Program-made: the position numbers and the translations under genes
In this document: positions 43,964 to 54,400 of the stretch, piece by piece
How positions within the stretch are numbered: position 1 is the first letter of the stretch
Layout of the letters: the number at the start of each line of letters is the position of its first letter
From: JAPOXR01 sp965221815
GTDB lineage: Bacteria > Pseudomonadota > Alphaproteobacteria > Rhodobacterales > Rhodobacteraceae
Reading direction: 5' to 3'
Length of the DNA stretch: 64,000 nucleotides
NCBI GenBank assembly: GCA_965221815.1
Contig: OZ244915.1
Coordinates: 930,001-994,000, forward strand
Notes under the pieces: model-generated
What the model was told of the DNA's origin: nothing
The model's input: the letters and a program-made list of their open reading frames with translations, nothing else
Database searches by the model: none

Positions 43964-46552
43964 ATGTCTGCTTGTCTCCAGAAATTAGAAATGGGTGTTC
44001 GTGTGAGTTTTGTCCGCATTCTCAATCCCGGTCGAATCGGGCAATGGTTTTTGCATGGCTTGGCTGGTATATTCAGCTGGGTGGCATTGGGGTTGGCTGC
44101 GGGACTCCTGATCGTCAATGCCGTGTTGTTTGTTTTTGCCGGTGATCTTCCCGATCATGATCGACTGGCCAGCTATCGTCCCCCGACGATTAGCCGGATT
44201 TTCTCAGGGGAGGGCCGGTTGCTTGACGAATTTGCCAACCAGCGGCGCTTGTTCAGCCCAATCGAGGAAATCCCACCCCTGGTACGAAATGCATTCATCT
44301 CGGCTGAGGACAAGAATTTCTATCAGCATCCCGGCTATGATCCCGTCGGGATGCTCAAAGCTCTACTTGAAGCAGCCCGAGGCGAAAGGCTGCGTGGGGC
44401 ATCGACAATTACGCAACAGGTGCTCAAGAACTTTCTGCTTGATGGGGGGCGTTCGATTGAGAGAAAGGTCAAGGAAATTCTGCTGGCGGGTCGGTTGGAG
44501 CAGACGCTCAGCAAGGATGATATTCTTGAACTCTACCTGAACGAGATTTTTCTCGGCCAGAATTCCTATGGTGTCACGGCGGCGGCACAAACTTATTTCA
44601 ACAAGCCGCTTGAGGATCTGACAATTGCCGAGGCGGCCTATCTTGCGGCTTTGCCCAAGGCGCCTTCGCGCTATCACCCGGTTCGAGAACGGGATCTCGC
44701 GTTGGCGCGACGAAATTTCGTCATCAGTGAAATGGTCGATAACGGCTATATTTCGTCTGCCAAGGGAGCCCTTGCCCGCCAGACCGAATTGAAAACAGTC
44801 ATGAGTGGTGACTTTGCCTCGTTTCGCAGCAGTCTCCCACCGCGCAGTTACTTCACCGAAGAGATCCGACGTGAGTTGTCCGGGGAATTTGGCGAAGATG
44901 AGTTCTTCAATGGGGGGCTGACGATTCGCGCGACAATTGATGAAGAGTTGCAGGAGACCGCGGCGGCGGTGTTACGAAACGGCCTTGAAAAGTATGATCG
45001 TGAACGTGGAGGGACATGGCGTGGGACTGGATTGCGAATCGATGCGGCGGCTTTGGTTGACGAGGCACGATGGCGCACAGCGCTGACAGCGCTGACCTTG
45101 CCACGTGATATCCCGGATTGGCAACGTGCCGTCATACTGGATGTCACCGAGGAGGGCGCGGTACTCGGAATCGAGAACACGCCTATTGGCGAAAGAGGAT
45201 TCGTTGAGACGTCTGATTTGGATTGGGTGCGTGTGCCGCTTGGCGATTTCAGCGACAGGATTCAACAAGGCGAAGTGGTCTTTGCATCCCGTCGGGCGGA
45301 TGGAGATTTGTGGACACTCAGGCAAATCCCGGAGATTGCCGGATCGTTCATGGCGATGGATGTGAATACGGGCCGGGTGCTGGCACTACAGGGCGGCTTT
45401 TCCTATCAGCATTCGGTTTTCAACCGTGCTTCACAGGCCTCTCGCCAGCCGGGATCAGCATTCAAGCCCTTCGTATATGCTGCGGCACTTGATTCCGGAT
45501 ATTCACCCGCGACCATTGTGATAGATGCACCGATTGAAACAGAAACACCGGAAGGGTTGTGGCGACCCAAAAACTCATCTGACCAGTTTTACGGTCCATC
45601 TCCGCTACGCGCAGGGATTGAATATTCACGAAATTTGATGACGATTCGTCTGGCGATCGACATCGGCATGGAGGAGATTGCGGATTACGCCGAAACCTTT
45701 GGTATTTACGAGGATATGGATCCCTATCTGGCCAATGCCCTCGGTGCTCAGGAAACCACATTACTCAAAATGGTTGCGGGATACGCGATGTTTGCCAATG
45801 GTGGTGAGCAGGTGATGCCGACTTTGGTTGACCGGGTTCAGGACCGCGAAGGCAGGACCATTTACCGACATGATCAGAGACATTGTCTCGATTGCACGGT
45901 TCCCAATCTCGTTGAAGGAACATTCCCCCAGATTTTCAGTCATCGCGAACGGGTTATCGACCCGATTACCGCCTTCCAGATGACAGAGATGTTACAGGGC
46001 GTCGTGCAACGTGGAACTGCACGCCATGCGGTGAAACCCGGTGTTCCGGTGGCCGGAAAAACCGGGACGACAAACGACTCGCGAGATGCATGGTTTGTCG
46101 GTTACACGCCGGATATCGTCGCCGGATGTTATATGGGATTCGATGTGCCGCGGAGTCTGGGGCGCCGTGCCTATGGCAGCAATCTTTGTGGACCGGTTTT
46201 CAACGAGTTTATCGTCAAAGCGGTGAAACGCTATGGCTCTTCCAGTTTTGAACCCCCTGATGGCGGCATATTTGTTGACATCGATACACAGACGGGAGAA
46301 CCGCTCTCGAGCGACGAGGTGGCTGAACGGCCAGAGCGCGCCGTACGCGAGTTCTTTCGCCTGGGCAGCGAGCCGATTGCCGGAACGACACGAATCGTGG
46401 ACGGGGGATTTGCCATGGCTTCGGATCTGGGAATTTTCGACCCGGATGCGGAACAGGAAGTTGCCGATCATGACAATGGTGATGACGAACAGGACAGTGA
46501 GCCGCAGGGGCGCGGCTCATTTGGCTCGTTGTCTTCGGGTGGGCTCTACTGA
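43964..46552 (+). CDS. mrcA: Penicillin-binding protein 1A (class A)
   Basis: Bifunctional peptidoglycan synthase anchored in the inner membrane. One N-terminal membrane helix (about residues 30-60) is followed by the glycosyltransferase domain with AFISAEDKNFYQHPG (catalytic Glu), GASTITQQVLKNFLL and EKVKEILLAGRLEQ-type sequence, and then the transpeptidase with QPGSAFKPFVYAAAL (catalytic Ser-x-x-Lys), EYSRNLMT (Ser-x-Asn) and AGKTGTTND (Lys-Thr-Gly). The 862-residue length is normal and the C-terminus is acidic. The start may be the ATG at 43964 or the one nine codons on. It is divergent from rne, with the island between. Confidence 0.93.
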   Translation: MSACLQKLEMGVRVSFVRILNPGRIGQWFLHGLAGIFSWVALGLAAGLLIVNAVLFVFAGDLPDHDRLASYRPPTISRIFSGEGRLLDEFANQRRLFSPIEEIPPLVRNAFISAEDKNFYQHPGYDPVGMLKALLEAARGERLRGASTITQQVLKNFLLDGGRSIERKVKEILLAGRLEQTLSKDDILELYLNEIFLGQNSYGVTAAAQTYFNKPLEDLTIAEAAYLAALPKAPSRYHPVRERDLALARRNFVISEMVDNGYISSAKGALARQTELKTVMSGDFASFRSSLPPRSYFTEEIRRELSGEFGEDEFFNGGLTIRATIDEELQETAAAVLRNGLEKYDRERGGTWRGTGLRIDAAALVDEARWRTALTALTLPRDIPDWQRAVILDVTEEGAVLGIENTPIGERGFVETSDLDWVRVPLGDFSDRIQQGEVVFASRRADGDLWTLRQIPEIAGSFMAMDVNTGRVLALQGGFSYQHSVFNRASQASRQPGSAFKPFVYAAALDSGYSPATIVIDAPIETETPEGLWRPKNSSDQFYGPSPLRAGIEYSRNLMTIRLAIDIGMEEIADYAETFGIYEDMDPYLANALGAQETTLLKMVAGYAMFANGGEQVMPTLVDRVQDREGRTIYRHDQRHCLDCTVPNLVEGTFPQIFSHRERVIDPITAFQMTEMLQGVVQRGTARHAVKPGVPVAGKTGTTNDSRDAWFVGYTPDIVAGCYMGFDVPRSLGRRAYGSNLCGPVFNEFIVKAVKRYGSSSFEPPDGGIFVDIDTQTGEPLSSDEVAERPERAVREFFRLGSEPIAGTTRIVDGGFAMASDLGIFDPDAEQEVADHDNGDDEQDSEPQGRGSFGSLSSGGLY

Positions 46553-47093
46553 GGTAGACGGGCAACGCAATCCTTGCGAATTCGGCATTGTCGTCGTCGA
46601 AAAAATTAGGGCTTCCAGACTTAACGACCCAAACTGATCTGCCTGTCGCCACCGTGTCACTGGGGGCTTGATATAAGGGGATGATTTGAGCTTGTCGGAA
46701 CTGGATGAAACGACGAAAAGGTTGATGAGTGGGGAGGTTAAAGAACAAGGAAAGTAACTATTCAGCTACAACATGTTGTTCTGATGTAGGGTTTTTGTGG
46801 ATATCTGGTGGTGGTGTCCGGGCTTCGCATTCAATTTATTGGACCTGACAGTCGTCGGTGACAGATTTTTGTCTCGGAAACCACAACATTTGGTTTTTAT
46901 GGGCGTTGGGAACAAATTGTGGCGCTGAATGGTTACCAAGGAAATAATTTGGATTCAATGGGTTAACTGCCTGTTGTTTGGGTCGTTAAGTCTATAACTC
47001 CCATTGAAAAACCGCACTAAGTGTTATATAAGACACATGATGGTGGATGTGCACGAGGGTCGGTTTGATCGACGCTGATCTCGATGGCGGTGT
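46553..47093. other. Intergenic region after mrcA
   Basis: AT-richer than its surroundings. No supported gene, tRNA or clear terminator is visible. Confidence 0.5.
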
Positions 47094-47156
47094 CATCAGG
47101 CAACGGATCGCCCGCAGGGGTAGGGGGTGCTCCGGCGGGCGATCCGTTGCCTGATG
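47094..47156. repeat. 22-bp perfect inverted repeat
   Basis: 47094-47115 (catcaggcaacggatcgccc and two more bases) pairs perfectly with 47135-47156 around a 19-base loop; TTT follows on the plus strand. It borders the truncated toxin gene. Confidence 0.75.
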
Positions 47157-47384
47157 TTTCGCCTCAGGAAATTGGTGTTCTTCGTCCACGGCTTTACGAA
47201 GAGCGACAAGGAGAACCTTCGCCGCAAGGAACTCTTGGGCCTGCGGTCGCTGGCCAACGAGTATCTGGCGCTGGACACGGTGGAGCTGGCGTCGGTGCAT
47301 GAAGCTGCGCCAGGGCTTGGCCGAGGCAGGCCTGATGTCGAAGCGGACCATGCGCAAGTTCGACGAGATGTGCCTGACGCCTGA
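47157..47384 (+). pseudogene. RelE/HigB-type toxin remnant
   Basis: One frame reads LRKLVFFVHGFTKSDKENLR followed by RKELLGLRSLANEYLALD, the C-terminal pattern of RelE-superfamily toxins. The N-terminal half is missing; its place is taken by the 22-bp inverted repeat. Confidence 0.55.
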
Positions 47385-47607
47385 AGACATCCGCGCGCTT
47401 CGCTTGCGCGAGCGTGCGAGCCAAGCGGTGTTCGCGCGCCATCTCAACGTGACGGCGGGGCTGGTGAGCCATTGGGAGCGCGGCGAGAAGCTTCCGCGGG
47501 GCGCATCATTGAAGCTGCTGACGCTGGTGCCAGAAACGGCCGCGGTGCTGTTGCCTGAGGGGTGCAGAGGCGATTCGTCCCTCAAGCTGTGGGGCAATTT
47601 CGTTTGA
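47299..47607 (+). pseudogene. XRE-family antitoxin, C-terminally altered
   Basis: A 102-codon frame with MSKRTMRKFDEMCLTPEDIR and the helix-turn-helix block ASQAVFARHLNVTAGLVSHW followed by ERGEKLPRGASLKLLTLV, the pattern of HigA/NadS-type antitoxins encoded after a RelE toxin. A few residues seem deleted before EDIRALR, and the C-terminus after LTLV does not fit the family and runs into the inverted repeat at 47577. DNA binding might survive; the pair as a whole is probably dead. Confidence 0.6.
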
Positions 47608-47657
47608 TCTGCGGTGCCAAGAGTCTCGAATGTCGGATGACCCACAGCTTGAGGGAC
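47577..47657. repeat. 17-bp perfect inverted repeat
   Basis: gtccctcaagctgtggg (47577-47593) and its reverse complement (47641-47657), 47 bp apart, replacing the end of the antitoxin gene. Small size and inverted ends suggest a MITE-like insertion. Confidence 0.65.
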
Positions 47658-48198
47658 TCTCCAATTTGGAATGTGCAATAATCACGTGATTTGCGCCATC
47701 TGCAATTCATCCAAAGGCGCAGGCGCGCAGGAACAGTTTTTGGCCAGATTGACGAAGAAAGTCATAAGAAAATGCAAAATCCAGACTCATCACGGCAACC
47801 GATTCACTGCACGACGAGTGCTGGGCCGCAAACCAATGAAGTTTGATGAATTTGCGGCGACCATGCAGCAGTTGATGGCGACCAAGCTCAACACGAAAAG
47901 CGAGAAGCGCGAGCCAATACGCTGCGAGTTAGATCAGCGATTCAGAATGATCCGCCGCCATTGAGCGGCCAAGCCCTACGGATTCAGCTGCATAATTCTC
48001 CCAAAATTGAGCCTCACTGCTGATTCGAATCTGAAAAATTGCTCATAACCTGATCGTTGATATACAGATTGTCACAGGAGATGTAGGGTTCCCGTACTGT
48101 GACCTTTATGATCCTGACCGTCATATTATGCCGGTCTGGCCAGGACACCGATCGGTACAACAGGATAATTGAGTCAGCGACAAGAGAGGCAGAGTCTG
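47658..48198. other. Region between the antitoxin remnant and prfB
   Basis: A 97-codon frame (47671-47964) with CNNHVICAICNSS near its start and a basic tail is open but has no ribosome site or recognised domain; I do not call it a gene. The last 230 bp probably hold the prfB promoter. Confidence 0.35.
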
Positions 48199-49326
48199 AT
48201 GCGTTCAGAAACACAGTCGATGGTTGATGCCATCAACCGATCTCTTGCATTGATCAGCACCCGGCTTGATCGCCCGGCGGCAGAACAGCGTCTGCACGCG
48301 TTGAACCAGAGCGCTGAAGATCCTGACTTCTGGAATGACCCGCAACGCGCACGCAAACTTATGCAGGAGCGCCAGAGGCTCACTGACGATCTGGAGAGTT
48401 TTGAACAATTCAAACAGGAGTTGAATGATAACGTTGAGCTGATCGAACTCGCTGAAGCCGAGAATGACAGTGAAATCGTGGGAGATGCTGAAAAGGCATT
48501 GTCCAGATTACGTGAGATGGCCGGGCAAAAGGAAGTCGAGGCTCTCCTCAATGGCGAAGTCGATGGTAATGATGCATTTCTGGAAATCAATGCCGGGGCC
48601 GGTGGAACCGAGTCCTGTGATTGGGCAGCCATGCTCTCACGCATGTATGAGAAATGGGCAGCACGACGTGGCTACAGTCAGGAGTTGATCGCGATCAACC
48701 GTGATACCGAGGCCGGACTCAAATCGGTGACACACAGATTTTCGGGTATCAATGCCTATGGTTGGTTGAAAACCGAGTCCGGTGTGCATCGCCTGGTTCG
48801 AAATTCGCCATTTGATAGCAATACCCGCCGCCACACATCCTTTTGTTCAGTGTGGGTCTATCCGGCAATCGATGACAGTATTGAGGTCGACATCAATCCG
48901 TCTGACATCCGAGTCGACACGTTTCGGGCAGCCGGTGCTGGCGGACAACATGTTAACAAGACTGACTCCGCGGTACGCATGACTCACATCCCCACCGGTA
49001 TTGTGGTGACATCATCGGAAAAGTCACAACATCAGAACCGGGCAATCTGTATGAGTGCGCTACGCTCGCGGCTCTATGAGCTTGAATTGCGTCGTCGCAA
49101 TGAGAAGATTCAGGAGATGCACAGTCAAAAAGGTGACGCTGGCTGGGGAAACCAGATCCGTTCCTATGTCCTGACGCCATATCAGATGGTCAAAGATCTG
49201 CGCACCGGCGAGGACACCTCAGACACCACGGGCGTTCTCGATGGTCAGTTGGACAGCTTTATGGCTTCGGTCCTCGCGAAAAATCTGTCAGGTAAGTCAC
49301 GCGCCGAGGCCGCCGCAGAAGAATAA
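48199..49326 (+). CDS. prfB: Peptide chain release factor 2
   Basis: Ends translation at UGA and UAA. The GGQ loop reads GAGGQHVNKTDSAVRMTH and the codon-recognition SPF motif is in RNSPFDSNTRRHTSF. I start at the ATG at 48199 (MRSETQSMVDAINRSL), giving 375 residues; an earlier in-frame start is possible. The reading frame is continuous, so the autoregulatory +1 frameshift of Escherichia coli prfB is absent, as usual in alphaproteobacteria. It follows mrcA in the conserved order, though 1.6 kb of remnants now separate them. Confidence 0.94.
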   Translation: MRSETQSMVDAINRSLALISTRLDRPAAEQRLHALNQSAEDPDFWNDPQRARKLMQERQRLTDDLESFEQFKQELNDNVELIELAEAENDSEIVGDAEKALSRLREMAGQKEVEALLNGEVDGNDAFLEINAGAGGTESCDWAAMLSRMYEKWAARRGYSQELIAINRDTEAGLKSVTHRFSGINAYGWLKTESGVHRLVRNSPFDSNTRRHTSFCSVWVYPAIDDSIEVDINPSDIRVDTFRAAGAGGQHVNKTDSAVRMTHIPTGIVVTSSEKSQHQNRAICMSALRSRLYELELRRRNEKIQEMHSQKGDAGWGNQIRSYVLTPYQMVKDLRTGEDTSDTTGVLDGQLDSFMASVLAKNLSGKSRAEAAAEE

Positions 49327-49413
49327 ATGACCACACCCGTCAATAGTCGGTCCGGTGAATGGCCAAAATTGATCCACAGGGCATCATGTCATGATGCAAG
49401 CAACTCTCGTTTT

Positions 49414-49962
49414 TCAATTGCCGTCCTGGTTCTTTTCGGCCCGTGGTGCACCCGGCTGCGTTCGACGCTGTTGTTGTTGCCCTGACGCGGGAGGTGTCGA
49501 AGAGCCCCAGCCATCGGACTGTCCCAAAGGGTTGTCCTGACGCTTCACGGTGCCTTCAAAATGTGCTCCAGCTTCAATTGCGATCGTCTCATGAAGGATA
49601 TCGCCTTCGACATGTGCACCATTGTTCAATCGCACGCGGATCCCACGGACCTTGCCTTTGACATGGCCATTGATGACCACTTCGTCAGCAGAGATCTTGC
49701 CTTTGACGACAGCCTTCTCACCAATTTGGATCAATTTGGCAACCAGATCGCCGTCGACGCGACCATCCACTTTGATGTCGCCTTCGGCCTTGATGTTTCC
49801 CGTCACGAAAAGGTCATTCGACAAGACTGAGGGAGAGGCATTCTTGTCGGGTCTTGGTGCGGTCTGTGGACGTGCCGTCCGTTGACCCGCAGGTGAAGCT
49901 GCAGTTGGAACTGTTCCCGCCACGGGCGGCACAGCATTCTCAGATTTTTTACTTGCGAACAT
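49414..49962 (-). CDS. Bactofilin
   Basis: Polymer-forming cytoskeletal protein of 182 residues. The central beta-helix (about residues 45-145) shows the repeating pattern GNIKAEGDIKVDGRVDGDL, then GKISADEVVINGHVKGKV and GIRVRLNNGAHVEGDI. Both ends are Pro/Gln-rich and disordered, as in the family. The gene lies 3 bp after an M23 peptidase gene, the classical pairing in which the bactofilin scaffolds a cell-wall enzyme. Confidence 0.92.
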   Translation of the reverse strand: MFASKKSENAVPPVAGTVPTAASPAGQRTARPQTAPRPDKNASPSVLSNDLFVTGNIKAEGDIKVDGRVDGDLVAKLIQIGEKAVVKGKISADEVVINGHVKGKVRGIRVRLNNGAHVEGDILHETIAIEAGAHFEGTVKRQDNPLGQSDGWGSSTPPASGQQQQRRTQPGAPRAEKNQDGN

Positions 49963-49965
49963 TTG

Positions 49966-51171
49966 TCATTCTGCCGTGATAAATTTCATTGGATTAACAG
50001 CGCGACCGGCGATTTGCACTTCATAGTGAAGATGCGGCCCGGTTGATACCCCTGTGGAACCAATATCACCGATTTTATCACCGCGCCAGACTCTTTGTCC
50101 CCGTTCAACATTGATTTTCGACAGATGGGCATACAGGGTCTCGATGTCACCTGCATGTTTGACAATGACTGTCTTTCCATAGGCTCCCAATCGTCCAACA
50201 TATTTGACAACACCGTTTCCGGTGACATGAATCGCTGTGCCGCGTGGAGCCGCAAAATCAACACCAGAATGATGCTCATGGCGACCATAGACCGGATGAT
50301 AACGATTTCCAAATGCGCTTGACAAGCGGTTGGATGTCTTCACCGGGTGGCCGATAGGTAGCGACTGGTGGACCAACTTGTTGATGCTGAGTTGGTGGAG
50401 GGCAGTTGCAAAATCGTTGGTGTCGATGTTGGAGAGCGGGGCTTCCGCGGTCAGTGTGTCTGGTGCATCGACTACCGCATTGAGACCACCAATACCGGAA
50501 TAAAGTGATTCAATCTCGTTGGTTAATGCCCCTGAATTAAGGCCAAGAGCATCAATCTTCACGCCAACCTCATCTGCTGTCAGTTTGACCGCGTTGGCCA
50601 GACGCGAAACAAATCGAATCGTCCGAACCTTGTTCTTTTCCTGTTCCTGCAACAACTGCGCATTGGACTCCTGGAAAAATTCAGCCTCGACGCGGGCTTC
50701 CCTCAGCTTATCGACGGCTGTTTCCAGCGATGTGAGAAGTCGTTCGGTCTCACCCGACGTCTCGGGATTGGTGGAATCCTCTCCACGAGTCAGGTCAACC
50801 AATTCCTGCGCAAGCCGCTGGTTGTCTTCAAGAGCAAGGCTGGCAAGCTCAATGGCTGCATCAGCTTCATCTTTCAGCTTTTCGGCGGTGGCGAGCAGTT
50901 GAAGAATGTCATCAGAGCCTTCAGCATTTTCAGCTCCGCTGACAATTTCTCGATTTTTGCCGTCATTGGGTAGCAGCGACAATGTGATCGCGGTGGTCCC
51001 GCAGATCCCGAGAAGCAATGCAAATGATGTGACACACAAACCCGCCTGAAATGCGGGACTGAAAAAGTATTCGTGACTTTCCTGACGCGTGCGGATCGTA
51101 ATGGTTCGTGCAGGAAAAAACTTTGCCAGCCGTTCCGAGACTGTTTGTACGTGTGTGGTAAGTCTGCTCAT
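49966..51171 (-). CDS. M23-family metallopeptidase (LytM-like), membrane anchored
   Basis: Periplasmic cell-wall endopeptidase or regulator. A short cytosolic N-terminus is followed by one membrane segment (AGLCVTSFALLLGICGTTAI), a long coiled-coil region (about residues 100-230) and the C-terminal M23 domain. Metal ligands are visible in HHSGVDFAAP and PHLHYEVQIAG, with the further His in TLYAHLSKINV, so it is probably active. I start at MSRLTTHVQTV (51171); an ATG 18 codons upstream is possible. Operon with bactofilin. Confidence 0.9.
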   Translation of the reverse strand: MSRLTTHVQTVSERLAKFFPARTITIRTRQESHEYFFSPAFQAGLCVTSFALLLGICGTTAITLSLLPNDGKNREIVSGAENAEGSDDILQLLATAEKLKDEADAAIELASLALEDNQRLAQELVDLTRGEDSTNPETSGETERLLTSLETAVDKLREARVEAEFFQESNAQLLQEQEKNKVRTIRFVSRLANAVKLTADEVGVKIDALGLNSGALTNEIESLYSGIGGLNAVVDAPDTLTAEAPLSNIDTNDFATALHQLSINKLVHQSLPIGHPVKTSNRLSSAFGNRYHPVYGRHEHHSGVDFAAPRGTAIHVTGNGVVKYVGRLGAYGKTVIVKHAGDIETLYAHLSKINVERGQRVWRGDKIGDIGSTGVSTGPHLHYEVQIAGRAVNPMKFITAE

Positions 51172-51467
51172 TGGGTCTTCCCGGTTTTTGCGGCGGTTCT
51201 TGATTGGCCGCGTTTCTTGCTTCACGACAAACTAACATATTTGTCACGACTGGCAAGCAATTCGTCAATTTTTTTCAAATATGCTGGACAAGGCGGACCG
51301 GTCTTATGCTGAGAGCGAATCGGTCACCAGATTGGGGCAGCCTGGGCATGAGCGGCGATCTCTGAAATCAGGACCCTAAGGGATCGCATGCAAAAGTCTT
51401 TTGAGTTTTTTGTCCGGGTCTAATACACTATCAGAATTGTTGCCGATGCTGTTGTCACCACACCTGC

Positions 51468-54400
51468 ATGAATTCTCGCCAGGATCCAACGTCGACCGCG
51501 CCGGAGATTCATGGCAGTCGAGTTTCGGCGGATTTCAGGAGATCGAGTCCATTGGCCAAGAGAGAGGGAAACCGCGCCCTTTGGAAGTATATTCCGCTGA
51601 GTCTCGCTCGTATCGCCATTGCGGCCGCTGCTATCGCGATGATCTTTTCCGTGGGAATGCTGGCAGTGGGTCCAGTGGCGGCACCCAACTGGATGCAACA
51701 ACTGACCGAACAACGACTCGCCGAGATCACTGGCGGAGAGGTTGTTGAACTTGACCAGATGACAGTGTCATTTGATCCTGTTCGTTTCAGTCCACTCATC
51801 ACGATATCCGAAGCTCACCTGTCTGATGTCGCCGGGCTGGAAAGACTGGAATTTTCTGACCTGCAGATCACCATTGATCCGGTTGCGATTCTAAGGCGAC
51901 AAGTCCAACTGCGCTCCATTCATGCGGGTGCAACGCGTATCGAGGCAGAAACTGTTCGTTTGCCGGATCTGGGCACAGCGACAGATGATACCACAAGGCC
52001 GGTCGACAGATCTTGGATGGCCGAATTCAAGGAACGATCCCTGGCATCGCTCGAAGAGATTCAACTGGACGGGGTGGAGATCAGATTGTGGTTTCAAGAT
52101 GTTGATCAAGCCGTTCACTTCACCGACGGACAATTACAATTCGCCGTCGAAGGTGACGAAATCAGAGGGGCGAGTCGTCTCACTTGGCAGCCTGACGATT
52201 CGGACGATGTTGCCATCAGCGCGCGGTTGACAACGGGTCTTTCCGGGAATGCATTCGCCATTGAATTCAACATGCGCGGTATACGGCTGCGTGATTTGGT
52301 TGAAATCGTCGATATTCCTGCCACCAACGTCCTGCCAGAAGGTCCCATTGAAGTGCAGGTCGCGATGGAAGCTGATGATGAGGGGATCCGCGATTCCGTT
52401 CAATGGCAGGTGGAAATTGAAGAAAGTGAAGATACGATTGCGGCGGAGGAAGCCGGTTTTCGTTTCGTGTCGGCATCAGGGCACGGGGATTTCCATCCTG
52501 ATTCCAGGAGGCTGACAATCAGTCATGCCGAGATGTTGACATCGTTCGGTCGACTTCATGCGGCAGGTCATTGGGATTTCACGTCTGCAATCAACACGGA
52601 ACAGCGTCTGGTTGTGGGGCAGTTGCATCGCATCGAATGGTCCCAAACGACGGACCAGAAAATATTCAGAGATCTGGAGACGGTGTCGGCGCAGGCTGAC
52701 TTTCGTCTCAATATGTTGACCCTGGAATTGGAAATAGCACAATTTGCGATGCGTGCAGACGGGGCGCTCATCACGGGTCAGGGCTCCGTCCAATCCACAG
52801 ATGATGGATGGGTGTCGCAACTGCAATTCCGGTTTGAGGACATGAATCACGCAACTTTTGCGGCCTTGTTGCCGGCGGGCAAGTCGGCAGATTGGATGCA
52901 GACGCGTGTCAGTTCGGGGCGCGTATTTTCCGGCGCAGGTGGTTTTGGCTGGGATCAGGCTGGCGAGACGGAACTGCTGGTGAATCTTCAGTATGAAGAT
53001 GTCACTCTGGAATTTGTCCGGGGCTTTCCGCCAATGACCGGCGTGCGCGGATTTGCCGTGGTCGATGATCGGTCGATGTCATTCATGATTGACGAAGGCG
53101 TTATCGACGACGGAGATTCACGGGCTGACATTGCAGGCACCGCGGTCCGGATAACCGATGAGGCGGATGATTCAGAGTCGGTTGTCGTTGTCGAGATCAA
53201 GGCCAGGGGCGACCTGCAGGAGTTGATGCAGATCCTGGATCATTCCCCGCTGAACCTGGCCACGCGGGCGGGGGTTGAGACGGATTTTGCGACGGGTGAT
53301 GTGACGGCATCTGCCAAACTTCGTCTGCCATTCAAGGATGATCTGCCATTGGAGGAGATCAGTTTCGGGGTGCAGGCGAACATCAGTACGGCATCAATTG
53401 ATGATTTCCACGGCGTGCGTTTTGAATCGGAGAATATGCGTGTCTCTGCCAGTAATGAAGGCATGATTATCAGTGCAGACGGGCGTTTCCGGGATATCCC
53501 GGTTACCGGCACCTGGCGGCGGAGTTTTGCCGCTGACGTCGCCGTCCAGCCACTGACCGGAACAATTGAAATCTCGGCCGACTCGCTCAGAAAGCTGGGA
53601 ATTCGACTGCCACTCGGGGCATTAAGAGGTGAAGCGGTTGCCGAATTCTATGTTGCGCAGCTGCCGGGACAGATGCCTGAATTTGGCATAACAACCGATG
53701 CGCGCAGTCTGGCGCTGGATATACCGGCTTTGCCATTGGCAAAGGAATTTGGTGACGTCGCGCAGATTGTGGTCGAGGGTCGCCTCGCCGACCCGATTCA
53801 AATCCGACGTTTCAGTCTCGAGGGCGAGACTTATGGACTGACCGGAACTGTTGAGCTGAGCGAATCCGGTGAAATGAGCACGGCCAGATTTGACAGTGTC
53901 AGAATCGGTGACTGGATGGATATCGCAGCTGAGCTTGATTTGGCCGGGGATTATGCCGTGACCGTGACGGGGGGTTCAGTCGATCTGTCGCAGGCTGCCG
54001 GGGAGTTGTCGTATGGCGGGTCCAAGGGGGCATTGAACCAACCAATGCGCGTCAATCTTGATGATGTCCGGTTGACCCAAACAGTTGTCCTCAACGATCT
54101 CAATGGCACGATATTTGTCGACGAAGCCATTCGTGGAGAATTTACCGGGCAGATGAACGACGCTTCCGATGTCCGCGTTGCGATCAAGGTGACCCCGGCC
54201 AATTCACAATTACAGATCGATTCCAGCGACGCCGGGGAACTTTTACGAACCGCCGGATTTCTCAGCAACCTGACCGGTGGCCAGGCAATTGTCCTGGTGA
54301 CTCCGGTTGAAGGCCAGGATGGTGTTAACAATGTCCGAATGAAATTGACCAACGTCAGGGCACGCCAGATGCCTGCATTGAGCGAGTTGCTGAATGCGGT

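Noticed and set aside
48199..48300. Programmed frameshift in prfB
   Set aside because: The frame is continuous from the start; no CTTTGA-type slip site with an in-frame stop is present.
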